DNA from: an uncultured Methanobrevibacter sp.
Lineage (GTDB): Archaea; Methanobacteriota; Methanobacteria; Methanobacteriales; Methanobacteriaceae
Assembly: GCA_900320955.1 (NCBI GenBank)
Contig: ONUN01000037.1
Location: forward strand, 1 to 32,234
DNA: 32,234 nt
Direction of reading: 5' to 3'
Below the pieces are notes generated by a model that had not been told where the DNA came from, did no database searches, and saw only the letters and a program-made list of their open reading frames with translations. The position numbers and the translations under genes were made by a program. Of the stretch, positions 1 through 8,169 are shown in pieces (the stretch's first letter is position 1; each line of letters starts with the position of its first letter).

Positions 1-14
1 ATTTTCCCCTCCTT
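1..14 (-). promoter_or_regulatory. Ribosome-binding site of a leftward gene that starts outside the window
   Basis: Read on the minus strand this edge is AAGGAGGGGAAAAT, a near-perfect archaeal Shine-Dalgarno sequence. The start codon would fall just beyond position 1. The gene would lie directly downstream of argJ with about 80 bases between them, so it is probably the next member of the same operon. In related methanogens this could be argB, but nothing here shows its identity. Confidence 0.6.
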
Positions 15-90
15 AAAATTTATCATTACAAAATTAGAATTAAATCTATAACAAAAAAATATTTGTTTTCAAGATATTTAAAGCTTTTCT

Positions 91-1314
91 TTAAGTGGTA
101 TATTCTGCATTAATTTTGACATAGTCGTAAGTTAAATCACAACCCCATGCAGTCGCACATCCATCACCTAAATCCATGTCGATATTGACAGTGACATTTT
201 TTGACTGCATTATTTTTTCAGCCCTTTCAAGATAAGGAGTATCCTCAAATGCCAAAATTTCACCTTTTCTAACAAGGTCAACATCATCTTCATCGTCGGC
301 AATAGAAATGGTTACAATATCTGGATTTAAATCACAACCTGAGTATCCTATAGCTGAAACAATTCTTCCCCAATTAGGATCACCGCCAAATACAGCAGAT
401 TTGAATAAACTAGAAGATATAATTGATTTTGCAGCAAGTCTTGCATCTTCAAGATTGCGAGCACCATATACATTAGCTTCAATGAATTTAGTGGCCCCTT
501 CACCATCACGAGCCATTTTTTTAGCTAAATCAATACATAAACAATTTAATGCCTCTTGGAAATTTGGATCGATTTTTCCATCTTTTACAACATCAATACC
601 TGAAGCACCATTAGCCATCATCAAACAGGTATCATTGGTACTTTCATCACCGTCTACTACAATCATGTTGAAACTAACATCAGCAGCTTTTTTCAGTGCC
701 TTATTTATCTCATTGGCTGGAATGACTGCATCACTTACAATATATGATAACATAGTACCCATATTCGGTGCAATCATACCGCTTCCTTTAGTAATTCCTG
801 CAAGTTTAACAGTTTCACCAGTTGTTAATGTAACTTCCAATGCACATTCTTTAGGAAATGTATCGGTTGTCATGATTGCGCGTGCTGCTGCAAGTGAATT
901 TTCAGGTTCACTGCCCAAATTAGAAATTGATTCATAAGCCACTTTAGAAATTATATCAATTGGCATTTCACGGCCAATAACTCCAGTTGAAGAAATAGCA
1001 ATTTCATCTTTTGGAATTTTTAAATCACGAGACAACAATTCCACCAATGTTTCACAATCTTTCAATCCCTGTTCTCCAGTGAAACAATTTGCATTACCAC
1101 TGTTAACGAAAACAGCAGATATCAATCCATTTTTAATAGCATTTTTTGTATATTTTACTGGAGCTGCAACAACTTTATTAGAAGTGAAAACAGCTGAAGC
1201 AGTACTATTACGAGAAACAATAATAGTAACACCAAATTTACCTTCACGAGCACCAGATACCTCAAGATTTTCAATAACTGAAAATCCACCATCAAGATAT
1301 TTTATAAAATCCAT
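91..1314 (-). CDS. argJ: Glutamate N-acetyltransferase / ornithine acetyltransferase ArgJ
   Basis: This cytoplasmic enzyme of arginine biosynthesis moves the acetyl group from N-acetylornithine to glutamate, which closes the acetyl cycle. The 407-residue length is normal for the family. The self-cleavage site is visible at residues 178-189 (GSGMIAPNMGTML), where Thr187 would become the N-terminal nucleophile of the beta chain; the residue before it is Gly rather than the more common Ala. The GDPNWGR motif near residue 315 and the GDGCATAWGCDLTYDY end are also typical. The start is supported by GGTGAT four bases upstream of the ATG, lying beside the stop codon of the preceding gene, so the two genes are probably co-transcribed. 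Several archaeal ArgJ enzymes lack the acetyl-CoA-dependent glutamate acetylation activity, and the sequence alone does not settle which type this is. Confidence 0.95.
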   Translation of the reverse strand: MDFIKYLDGGFSVIENLEVSGAREGKFGVTIIVSRNSTASAVFTSNKVVAAPVKYTKNAIKNGLISAVFVNSGNANCFTGEQGLKDCETLVELLSRDLKIPKDEIAISSTGVIGREMPIDIISKVAYESISNLGSEPENSLAAARAIMTTDTFPKECALEVTLTTGETVKLAGITKGSGMIAPNMGTMLSYIVSDAVIPANEINKALKKAADVSFNMIVVDGDESTNDTCLMMANGASGIDVVKDGKIDPNFQEALNCLCIDLAKKMARDGEGATKFIEANVYGARNLEDARLAAKSIISSSLFKSAVFGGDPNWGRIVSAIGYSGCDLNPDIVTISIADDEDDVDLVRKGEILAFEDTPYLERAEKIMQSKNVTVNIDMDLGDGCATAWGCDLTYDYVKINAEYTT

Positions 1315-1329
1315 AAAATCACCAAATAG

Positions 1330-1773
1330 TTAATACGATATAGCAGTAGTCTTAGTTAAATTATATTCGGCCACATCCTGGGCGTTATTATAGTCTATAT
1401 TATACACCCCATCATCAACAAAGCCCTTGCCAGATCCATTTAAATCTGAAGTCATTTGTACAGTTACATTTTCAAATGTCATACCATCCTCAACAACAGT
1501 ATTATTATTAGAAGGACCATTAATAGCCATGGAAATTCCAATTCCGGCTCCAATAACAAAAGCCAATAATGCAATAATGATTATAATCATTGTATTTCTG
1601 CTTGTTTTCCTGGGTTTTTTAGATTTTGAGAATCTCACATTTTGCACATCATTATATGGAAGTCTATTGTTTTGTCGATTTCCATATGAGAATCCTCTTT
1701 TCTGTTTTTTATTATGATGATTATTATATCGAGTTTTTAACACTCGCTTATCATTTTGTTTGCGTCCCCTCAT
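1330..1773 (-). CDS. Single-pass membrane protein with a basic cytoplasmic tail, unknown function
   Basis: I do not recognise a family. The 147-residue protein begins with about 60 residues very rich in Arg, Lys and Asn (for example RGRKQNDKR and RFSKSKKPRKTSRN). One hydrophobic helix follows at about residues 62-84 (TMIIIIIALLAFVIGAGIGI). The rest is an Asn/Asp-rich domain of about 60 residues with VTVQMTSDLNGSGKGF. By the positive-inside rule the basic tail is cytoplasmic and the C-terminal domain is outside. It lies between a membrane-anchored cyclase-like protein and argJ on the same strand, with gaps of about 20 bases, and probably belongs to one transcript. The ribosome-binding site is weak (AAAAGAG), so the start is plausible but not certain. 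Confidence 0.7.
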   Translation of the reverse strand: MRGRKQNDKRVLKTRYNNHHNKKQKRGFSYGNRQNNRLPYNDVQNVRFSKSKKPRKTSRNTMIIIIIALLAFVIGAGIGISMAINGPSNNNTVVEDGMTFENVTVQMTSDLNGSGKGFVDDGVYNIDYNNAQDVAEYNLTKTTAISY

Positions 1774-1794
1774 AGTAATACTCTTTTATACGAA

Positions 1795-2997
1795 TTAAGC
1801 AACAAAAGCATAAATTAATGCTAAAATGACACCTACAAATCCAAACATTCCAAGACCTAAAATTGACATCACATAAACAAAGATGAATACGAAAGCAAAT
1901 ACTCCAATTAATTTTGCTTTTTCATTCTCAATTAAGTTTATCAAAGTTCTTGAAAATTCAGACGGAATATTATAAGCATATAAACCATTAGCAAGTTCAA
2001 ATACAACCAGAGATAATGGAGATGTTGATGGTAAATCATCCACCAATTGGGCTCTTTCACCAGCTTCTCTTCTGCTTCTTCCAACTCCAGCCCTTATTTT
2101 CGCACCATTGTCAAGTGCAAACCATGCAGCATCAAGCCCTGCTCTAATGGCCAAGTCTTTAGATGGAAATCTTGCAATGAAATCATCACCACCTTCCCTA
2201 TAACCTTCAAGTTCACCTTCACATTCTGTTTCGATGAAATTTTTAATTCCAGTCATAAGTTCAACAAGTTGATTTCTTCCATTTTTACTGATAAATTTAG
2301 TGGAGTCAATTAAATCAATGAACAAATAATTTTCCAAATCCACAGGTCTGGATTCCTTTAATAAAAATGGAGCATCGAATACCAATGCATATTCCCCACC
2401 GAGTTTAGTAAATGCAATTCCAGGGAAACTACCCACACTTTGAGTATAATGAATTGCACGTTCTATTGAAGCCGCACCAGTCATTCCAACTGCAGATATA
2501 ACTTGAACACCTTCGGACAATCCAATACCAATTAATTCAATAGCAACTCGTATTGCATCATTTTTACTAAGCATTTTAGCAACAAGTTCTGTTGCTGTTT
2601 TTTCGACAATCTCTCCAGATTCGTTTTCAATAATTTTAACGAAAATATTAATTAGATTAGAAGGATGAGGCAATTCAATATAAAAATAACGGTCACTTCC
2701 CATGATAATATTACTTACTAAAGCATATTCTTCTATCCTATTTTCAGCAGGCTTTAGTTCATGGAAAGTATATTCAACAGGAATATTTTCTGCCCCAACA
2801 TCACGAACAAGGTTCTGCAATATTGTATCAGAGGTAATTTCTGCCTTTTCAAGCTCAAAAAGAATAGTTTGAGTATAATTAAATAACTCGACATATTCTG
2901 TTTCAAGTGAATTAGTTGGGAAAAATTTTGTTCCAACGGAGATAGGATTGAGTTTAGTGGTTAATTTAATATAAGCCCTGGTTAAAGCACTAGTCAT
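1795..2997 (-). CDS. Membrane-anchored protein with a GGDEF / GTP cyclohydrolase III-like domain
   Basis: This 400-residue protein has an N-terminal region of about 220 residues that I cannot place. A domain of about 100 residues then carries the signs of the nucleotidyl cyclase / GGDEF fold: FIDLIDSTKF (226-235), with Asp228 and Asp231 as likely metal ligands; EGGDDFIARF (268-277) in the place of the GGDEF loop; and IRAGVGRSRREAGERA (301-316), which resembles the glycine-rich end of archaeal GTP cyclohydrolase III. Two C-terminal helices (about 363-379 and 382-399) would anchor it in the membrane with the domain in the cytoplasm. The ATG follows GGAGGTTTAG and overlaps the end of the upstream NYN gene by eight bases, so translation is probably coupled. 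The fold assignment rests on motifs only; the reaction is unknown. Confidence 0.75.
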   Translation of the reverse strand: MTSALTRAYIKLTTKLNPISVGTKFFPTNSLETEYVELFNYTQTILFELEKAEITSDTILQNLVRDVGAENIPVEYTFHELKPAENRIEEYALVSNIIMGSDRYFYIELPHPSNLINIFVKIIENESGEIVEKTATELVAKMLSKNDAIRVAIELIGIGLSEGVQVISAVGMTGAASIERAIHYTQSVGSFPGIAFTKLGGEYALVFDAPFLLKESRPVDLENYLFIDLIDSTKFISKNGRNQLVELMTGIKNFIETECEGELEGYREGGDDFIARFPSKDLAIRAGLDAAWFALDNGAKIRAGVGRSRREAGERAQLVDDLPSTSPLSLVVFELANGLYAYNIPSEFSRTLINLIENEKAKLIGVFAFVFIFVYVMSILGLGMFGFVGVILALIYAFVA

Positions 2998-4015
2998 CTA
3001 AACCTCCCCCTTTTTCCAATTCAATTTGAAAATCTCCAGGTTTTTCTAAAAGCATGTCAGGTTTTACAGAAACAAATGGGAATTTCCAAGATCCTAGCCT
3101 ACCCGCAATAGTACTTGCAATGTTTCTGGAGTTTCTTTTGATGAATACCTCATCATGTTCACTTACACGTACTAAAACATTGTATGGTGCTGTTTCACTT
3201 ACCTCATCAGCCAACATGATATTTAATTCAAATTTACCTGGTTTTGTGAATAAATCATTACGAACAGCTATTAAAGGCTTTTTCTCAAGACCTAACCTGT
3301 CTGCAACAGTAACAGAAATATTACCTGCATTTTTAACAGCAACCTTATAGTTCTTAGGGTGAACCAATACGAATATCACATAAGGTGCTGCAATTTCAAC
3401 ATCATCAACCATTTCCACAATCTTATTAAACATTGGGATTTTGGCAAATATGTTCTCAAGTTTTGAATCAGCATTATTTTCATTATCGATACGGATAATG
3501 GCCTGTTTAGCAATATTCAATGGAGAAATTTCCAAACCTTCTTTTCCAGTATAGATTTCCCATTTTTTAAAGTTCAATTCTTTTATAATTTCATCACAAA
3601 TCTTTTGCAAAATATTCTTATCTTTTTTAGGTTTTTTTGGTTTTCCAAAGGTTAATCTTCCGTTTTCAATTACAAAAGGAATTCTCATAGATGCAATATG
3701 TCTAAATTCAGCAGCATAATCTCTGAACTTATCATTAGATAATACTTTTGCTTTTTCATTTGTAGCTATTTCTAAAATAAAATGATCTGCATCATTGCCT
3801 GCTGGAACTTCTTCAACATTGTCACTTTCCAACAACTTCAAGAACTTTTCCTTATCATCAATATCATGTCGAAGTGATGCATCGGCAATAATTACAAATT
3901 CATCCTCACTTTCTTCCAAAGCTTTAACAGCAGCAAGGATATTTGCTATTTTAGGTTGTCCTTCTTCATTTTTTACATAATGCGCTACATTTGAAGCATC
4001 TACAACAACTTTCAT
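2990..4015 (-). CDS. NYN/PIN-type ribonuclease domain protein with a duplicated C-terminal domain
   Basis: Residues 1-105 look like a NYN (PIN-like) nuclease. The start is VVVDASNVAHY with Asp6, followed by IIADAS with Asp45, GNDADHF with Asp75 and Asp77, and VLSNDKFRDY with Asp95. This is the acidic set expected for a metal-dependent RNase. A Lys-rich linker (125-133) leads to a C-terminal part with an internal repeat: residues about 214-266 and 280-333 share the pattern NI-S/A-x-TxAxRLG, then P and V-x-x-D, then KPGxFx-x-x-L/I. This may bind RNA or a ligand, but I cannot name it. The start is well supported by AGGTGATATC directly before the ATG. It is the first gene of a tight pair with the membrane GGDEF-like gene. 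Confidence 0.75.
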   Translation of the reverse strand: MKVVVDASNVAHYVKNEEGQPKIANILAAVKALEESEDEFVIIADASLRHDIDDKEKFLKLLESDNVEEVPAGNDADHFILEIATNEKAKVLSNDKFRDYAAEFRHIASMRIPFVIENGRLTFGKPKKPKKDKNILQKICDEIIKELNFKKWEIYTGKEGLEISPLNIAKQAIIRIDNENNADSKLENIFAKIPMFNKIVEMVDDVEIAAPYVIFVLVHPKNYKVAVKNAGNISVTVADRLGLEKKPLIAVRNDLFTKPGKFELNIMLADEVSETAPYNVLVRVSEHDEVFIKRNSRNIASTIAGRLGSWKFPFVSVKPDMLLEKPGDFQIELEKGGGLDD

Positions 4016-4109
4016 GATATCACCTAAAAAAATAATCGATTTTAAAATAATTTGTTCAGTACAATATATTTGTATTAATCAATATTTAAAGTTAATTTTT
4101 ACATACCTT

Positions 4110-4853
4110 CTAGATTTTGTTTCTAGAATATTCTCCAAATAATAATCTTTCCCCACCAACATTGTGAAGATAAATTTCTATGGAATCCTCAGAAATATTA
4201 TAAACATTATATGAATTTAAATTTTTCCCCCTGAGCTTATCGGAACATAATGAACCTGCATTAGCAATAAGGGTTTTATTTATTTTCCAAATATTAGGCA
4301 CATGCTTGTGCCCTGATAAAACCAAATCAACTTCATGAGTTGTTAATGTCTTTAGAATATCACCAGAATCAGACAATACATTACGTTCACGTCCTGTTTG
4401 AGGAATTGATATAACATGATGGTGCAAAACAACAATTGAAAAGTTTTCATTAACCACACATTCATCAAGCTGATGTTCCAACCACAAATGTTGAGGTCTG
4501 CCGATAGACCCCCTATTATCATCAGGAGTTGTACTGTCAAGTCCAATTACAGTAAAATCATCACCTACAGATAATTTCCAACTTCTCTCACCAATTAATT
4601 CTTCAAAAGTTTGATAACCTAAATTACGAGCATCATGATTACCTGGAACAGCAAATAATGGTGGTTCAAACATTTCCAAAAATTTAGTGGCATGTTGAAA
4701 CTCCTTATAATAACCCTTATTAGTAATATCACCAGTCAATATCACCATGTCAGGATTTAGGCTGTTAATTTCATTTATAGCTTCAATAAGCATATCTTCA
4801 TCAAAAGTTGATTTAGAAATATGCAAATCTGAAATATGTGCAATAACTGTCAT
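4110..4853 (-). CDS. Calcineurin-like metallophosphoesterase
   Basis: This 247-residue protein has all the metal-binding motifs of the calcineurin-like phosphoesterase fold in order: HISDLHIS near residue 6, LTGDITNKG near residue 40, VPGNHDAR near residue 71, VLHHHVIS near residue 143 and SGHKHVPN near residue 180. The dinuclear metal centre should therefore be intact. The arrangement resembles cyclic-nucleotide phosphodiesterases of the CpdA type and other small phosphoesterases, but the substrate cannot be read from the sequence. It has no signal peptide and should be cytoplasmic. It starts four bases after the alpha-NAC stop, with GTGATACT before the ATG, so it is probably the last gene of the aldo-keto reductase / alpha-NAC operon. 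Confidence 0.88.
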   Translation of the reverse strand: MTVIAHISDLHISKSTFDEDMLIEAINEINSLNPDMVILTGDITNKGYYKEFQHATKFLEMFEPPLFAVPGNHDARNLGYQTFEELIGERSWKLSVGDDFTVIGLDSTTPDDNRGSIGRPQHLWLEHQLDECVVNENFSIVVLHHHVISIPQTGRERNVLSDSGDILKTLTTHEVDLVLSGHKHVPNIWKINKTLIANAGSLCSDKLRGKNLNSYNVYNISEDSIEIYLHNVGGERLLFGEYSRNKI

Positions 4854-4857
4854 AGTA

Positions 4858-5208
4858 TCACTGATTTAATTTCATAATGGCTTCTGCCAAGTCACCTTTA
4901 CATTCTTCAAGGGCCTGTCTTGCTTCATCTTCAGAAACATTAGCGCTGTTTGCTACCATTTCTATATCTTCATCAGGAATTTCAATTTCATATTCAAGTT
5001 CTACTTCACGAGCCTGACCTTCAATTTGATAAGTTTCCTGACCCATTACATTCATTAAACTTACACTAGGATTGTCAATAATTAATTCTTTTTCATCAAA
5101 ACGGATAATCACTTCACGAACACCTTCAAGGTCTTCCATTTTCATACCCATTTTTTTCATTTGTCTTTCCATTTGTTTCATTTGTTTTTTATTCATACCA
5201 GGTATCAT
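4858..5208 (-). CDS. nac: Nascent polypeptide-associated complex protein (archaeal alpha-NAC)
   Basis: The 116-residue protein is a homodimeric ribosome-associated chaperone that shields new chains at the exit tunnel. The N-terminus is Met/Lys-rich (GMNKKQMKQMERQMKKMGMK) and should contact the ribosome. The NAC beta-barrel follows at about residues 30-75 (EVIIRFDEKELIIDNPSVSL to YQIEGQAREVE). The C-terminal UBA domain (about 80-116) shows VSEDEARQALEECKGDLAEAIMKL. Length and layout are normal. Its ATG overlaps the stop of the upstream aldo-keto reductase as ATGA, so expression is probably coupled. Confidence 0.95.
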   Translation of the reverse strand: MIPGMNKKQMKQMERQMKKMGMKMEDLEGVREVIIRFDEKELIIDNPSVSLMNVMGQETYQIEGQAREVELEYEIEIPDEDIEMVANSANVSEDEARQALEECKGDLAEAIMKLNQ

Positions 5209-6320
5209 ACAAATGTTTTGGCAACATCTTTTAATACTTTAGGAATATTAATCTGCTGAGGGCACTCTTCAATACATGTTTCACATTCAGTACAATCTGA
5301 AGCTATTCCAACACCCTCAAGTTTTGAATAATTCAAATAAGCATTTCCAAATTGAGTCCATTCATCAATATCAAGAAGTTTATGTTTATTATATAAATCA
5401 AAGAGTTTTGAAATGTCAATTTCTTCAGGACATGAATCCACACAGTATCTGCATTTTGTACAATCGACAGTGATGTTGCTGTTAATGATTTCAGAAACTT
5501 CTTCAAGAATCTTTAATTCTTCATCATTCAATGGATCTGCATTTTTAAATTCCTGAATATTGTTTTCAAGCTGTTCCAAATTACTTGCACCTGTTAAAAC
5601 AACACATGCATCATCAAGGTTAGCAACAAATCTCATTGCCCATGAAACTACAGACCTATCAGGATTATATTCTTTCATTATTTTTTCAGCTTCTTCAGGA
5701 ACATCAGCTAAAAATCCTCCTTTATAAGGTTCCATAATCATTACAGGTTTATTATATTTTTTTGCAACTTCCATACATTTTCTAGATTCTATTGATTCAT
5801 CTTCCCAGTCAATATAGTTTATTTGAAGCAATACAAATTCAATTTCAGGATGTTCAAATAAAAGTTCTTCCAAAAATTCGGAATTCCCGTGAGTGGACAA
5901 ACCAATGTGTTTAATATAACCTTCTTCCTTTTTCTTCTGGATAAATGAATATAAGTCAACATTTTTCCAAGCCGCTTCAGTAAATCCACTTACATTGTGC
6001 AGCATATAGTAATCAAAGTAGTCAACACCGCAATTTTTAAGCTGTTCAGCAAATATTGGCTCCAATTGAGATTCCTCTGTAATTACAAATAAAGGCAATT
6101 TAGTTGCTATTTTAAATGATTCACGAGGATACCTATCAACAACAGATTTTTTAAATGCAATTTCACCTGCACCGTCATGATAGATATATGCTGTGTCAAA
6201 GTGATTGAAGCCAGCATCCATATATGCATCTACCATTTTATTAAGCTGCTCATAGTCAATACTTGCAAAGTCGTTTTCATCCAAAAGCGGAAGTCTCATC
6301 ATTCCCATACCTAATTCCAT
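5205..6320 (-). CDS. Aldo/keto reductase with C-terminal bacterial-type ferredoxin domain
   Basis: Residues 1-270 form an aldo-keto reductase barrel: GMGMMRLPLL, DTAYIYHDG with the catalytic Asp/Tyr pair, a Lys in IATKLP, YYMLHN with the catalytic His, and GLSTHG. The C-terminal 90 residues carry two four-cysteine 4Fe-4S motifs, CTKCRYCVDSCP near residue 290 and CTECETCIEECP at 343-354. The enzyme could therefore couple carbonyl chemistry to ferredoxin-like electron transfer. This two-part form is widespread in anaerobes and its natural substrate is generally unknown. The start follows GAGGGATTTGAA. It heads a three-gene operon with alpha-NAC and the phosphoesterase, with no obvious functional link. 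Confidence 0.9.
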   Translation of the reverse strand: MELGMGMMRLPLLDENDFASIDYEQLNKMVDAYMDAGFNHFDTAYIYHDGAGEIAFKKSVVDRYPRESFKIATKLPLFVITEESQLEPIFAEQLKNCGVDYFDYYMLHNVSGFTEAAWKNVDLYSFIQKKKEEGYIKHIGLSTHGNSEFLEELLFEHPEIEFVLLQINYIDWEDESIESRKCMEVAKKYNKPVMIMEPYKGGFLADVPEEAEKIMKEYNPDRSVVSWAMRFVANLDDACVVLTGASNLEQLENNIQEFKNADPLNDEELKILEEVSEIINSNITVDCTKCRYCVDSCPEEIDISKLFDLYNKHKLLDIDEWTQFGNAYLNYSKLEGVGIASDCTECETCIEECPQQINIPKVLKDVAKTFV

Positions 6321-6499
6321 TTCAAATCCCTCTTAAAATCCTTTCACTCAAAAATACTATTTCACATGATTTAAAGACATGCAATAACTTTATTTAATAA
6401 TATCTTTATAGATACTGACAATTAAATTTTACTTTAACTTTTTATAACTAGAATACTTTTTGGCTTTCATATTTTCCAAAAGTAATTAAAATTTCCTAA

Positions 6500-6514
6500 A
6501 AATATATTTAAATA
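6500..6514 (+). promoter_or_regulatory. Likely TATA box of the tag gene
   Basis: An AAATATATTTAAATA element lies about 25-35 bases before the ATG at 6536. No good Shine-Dalgarno sequence lies between them, so the transcript may have a very short leader or none. Confidence 0.4.
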
Positions 6515-6535
6515 AAGTGGATAATAACTATTTCT

Positions 6536-7081
6536 ATGAACAAAAAACGATGCAACTGGGCGACAGATGTCGAAGACATTTATGTTAAATACCATGACGA
6601 GGAATGGGGAGTTCCAACTCATGATGATAGAGAACTATTTGAATTTCTAGTTTTAGAGTCTTTTCAGGCAGGATTATCCTGGATTACTATTTTAAAAAAG
6701 CGTGAAAACTTTAAAGAAGCTTTTGATAATTTTGATATTGTTAAAATAGCCAATTATGATGAGGCTAAAATTAATGAGTTAAGGGAAAATGAAGGTATTA
6801 TCCGCCACAAAGGCAAAATCGCCTCTGCCATCAACAATGCACAGATATTTATTGAAATTCAAAAAGAGTTCGGAAGTTTTGATGAATATATATGGGCGTT
6901 TACAGATGGTAAAATCATAAAACATGAATATTTAACCGAATCTGATTTATCCTCAAAGATTTCAAAAGATTTGAAAAAACGTGGGATGAAATTTGTAGGT
7001 CCGACAATTATCTATTCCTATCTTGAAGCTGTCGGAATTATTGATAATCATCAGGAAAATTGTTTTAAATTTAAAAAATAG
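6536..7081 (+). CDS. tag: DNA-3-methyladenine glycosylase I
   Basis: This base-excision repair enzyme removes 3-methyladenine from alkylated DNA. At 181 residues it has the usual size. The start of the family is clear (CNWATDVEDIYVKYHDEEWGVP, split here by position: Cys6 and His20). The body has FEFLVLESFQAGLSW and the end has FVGPTIIYSYLEAVGIIDNH. The zinc snap that joins the two ends is intact, with Cys6, His20, His172 and Cys176. It stands alone between two divergent or convergent leftward operons. The family is mostly bacterial, so an old transfer into this lineage is possible, but base composition is like its neighbours. Confidence 0.93.
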   Translation: MNKKRCNWATDVEDIYVKYHDEEWGVPTHDDRELFEFLVLESFQAGLSWITILKKRENFKEAFDNFDIVKIANYDEAKINELRENEGIIRHKGKIASAINNAQIFIEIQKEFGSFDEYIWAFTDGKIIKHEYLTESDLSSKISKDLKKRGMKFVGPTIIYSYLEAVGIIDNHQENCFKFKK

Positions 7082-7084
7082 CAT

Positions 7085-7100
7085 GAGTAATGAATTACTC
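7085..7100. terminator. Inverted repeat between tag and modC
   Basis: GAGTAAT and ATTACTC form a perfect seven-base inverted repeat with two bases between the arms. The stop codon of modC lies in the right arm and the tag stop lies four bases to the left. It is a candidate two-way 3' end signal; no long T tract follows. Confidence 0.45.
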
Positions 7101-8129
7101 TTCAAGCAAGATTATATTTTTAGGATCTACTTTCAGATAATCGGGAATTTCAAAATCATGGTCATGAATCCTTTTTTCATATATCCACCATAAACCATTT
7201 GATAGAGTTATTCTCCATTCAAAAGGCATTTCTAATTTTTTTGAATTTGAAGTATCTATTGAATTAACATCATCTTTTTTAGCAGCCACAAAATCATGCG
7301 CCCTTATTCCGATATGAGTAATATTTGGCGAAATTTTTTCAGATACTTCCAGTATAATTCCCCAATCCAATGACTTGAGATGATAGTCGTCAATAATTTC
7401 CACTCGAGATATATTTTTACAGCCGGTAAGTCTGGCGACTTCAACTTTTTTTGGATTCTCAAATAATTCACGAGTGTCTCCTTTTGCTATAATTTGACCG
7501 TCATCCAATATCAACAGTTCATCACAAAACTGAAACGCCTCATCACGATCATGAGTAACTAAAATAGACAATCCATCAAAGCTGTTTAGCAAGTTAACGA
7601 GTTCGACACGCAACTGTTCTTTTAAGTAGGTATCCATTGCGCTGAATGGTTCATCAAACAATATGACATCCGGACCATATGCCAATATACGGGCTAAAGC
7701 CACTCTTTGCTGCTGACCTCCGGACAGTTGTCTGGGATATCTCTTTTCCAAACCATCTAGATGAAAACGTTTAATCATTTCAGACACTATCTTGTCATGA
7801 CCCTTTTCCAAACCAGCAGCTACATTCTCTTCAACGGTCATATTAGGAAATAAAGCGTAATTCTGAAATAGATAACCCACATTTCTTTTTTGAGGCTTTA
7901 TATTAATTTTGTTATTTGAATCAAAATAAACAGTTTCTTTATCTGTAGTTAAACTTACAAATCCTTCATCTGGATCAACTATACCTGCAATAGATTTGAG
8001 TGTCATACTTTTACCACATCCGGAAGGACCAAGAATACCCAAACATCCTTTTTTCAACTCAAAACCAACATCCAAATCAAATTCTTTAAGTTTTTTTTGA
8101 ATATTGAATTTTAACACTTTATTACCCAT
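7095..8129 (-). CDS. modC: Molybdate/tungstate ABC transporter ATP-binding protein
   Basis: The ATPase shows Walker A (GPSGCGKS, near residue 33), a Q-loop (YLFQNYALFP), the signature LSGGQQQRVALARILA, Walker B (VILFDEPFSAMD) and the switch His in LVTHDRDEA. The last 110 residues (from about 235) form an accessory domain that starts with VARLTGCKNISRVEI, in the position of the regulatory TOBE/molybdate-binding part of ModC. The ATG follows GGAGATAGATT. It is the third gene of modABC, about 40 bases after modB. Molybdate or tungstate is needed for the formylmethanofuran dehydrogenase of methanogens; the sequence does not say which metal is preferred. Confidence 0.9.
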   Translation of the reverse strand: MGNKVLKFNIQKKLKEFDLDVGFELKKGCLGILGPSGCGKSMTLKSIAGIVDPDEGFVSLTTDKETVYFDSNNKINIKPQKRNVGYLFQNYALFPNMTVEENVAAGLEKGHDKIVSEMIKRFHLDGLEKRYPRQLSGGQQQRVALARILAYGPDVILFDEPFSAMDTYLKEQLRVELVNLLNSFDGLSILVTHDRDEAFQFCDELLILDDGQIIAKGDTRELFENPKKVEVARLTGCKNISRVEIIDDYHLKSLDWGIILEVSEKISPNITHIGIRAHDFVAAKKDDVNSIDTSNSKKLEMPFEWRITLSNGLWWIYEKRIHDHDFEIPDYLKVDPKNIILLEE

Positions 8130-8169
8130 AATCTATCTCCAGTAATACATTTAATTCACCAATAATTAA

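Noticed and set aside
78-94. TTAAAG/CTTTAA inverted repeat at the argJ stop as a terminator
   Set aside because: The stem is only six A/T-rich base pairs, and a strong ribosome-binding site at the window edge suggests that the operon continues to the left.
308-937. A 209-codon plus-strand open frame opposite argJ
   Set aside because: It lies entirely within the antisense of a clear argJ gene, has no ribosome-binding site and shows no recognisable domain.
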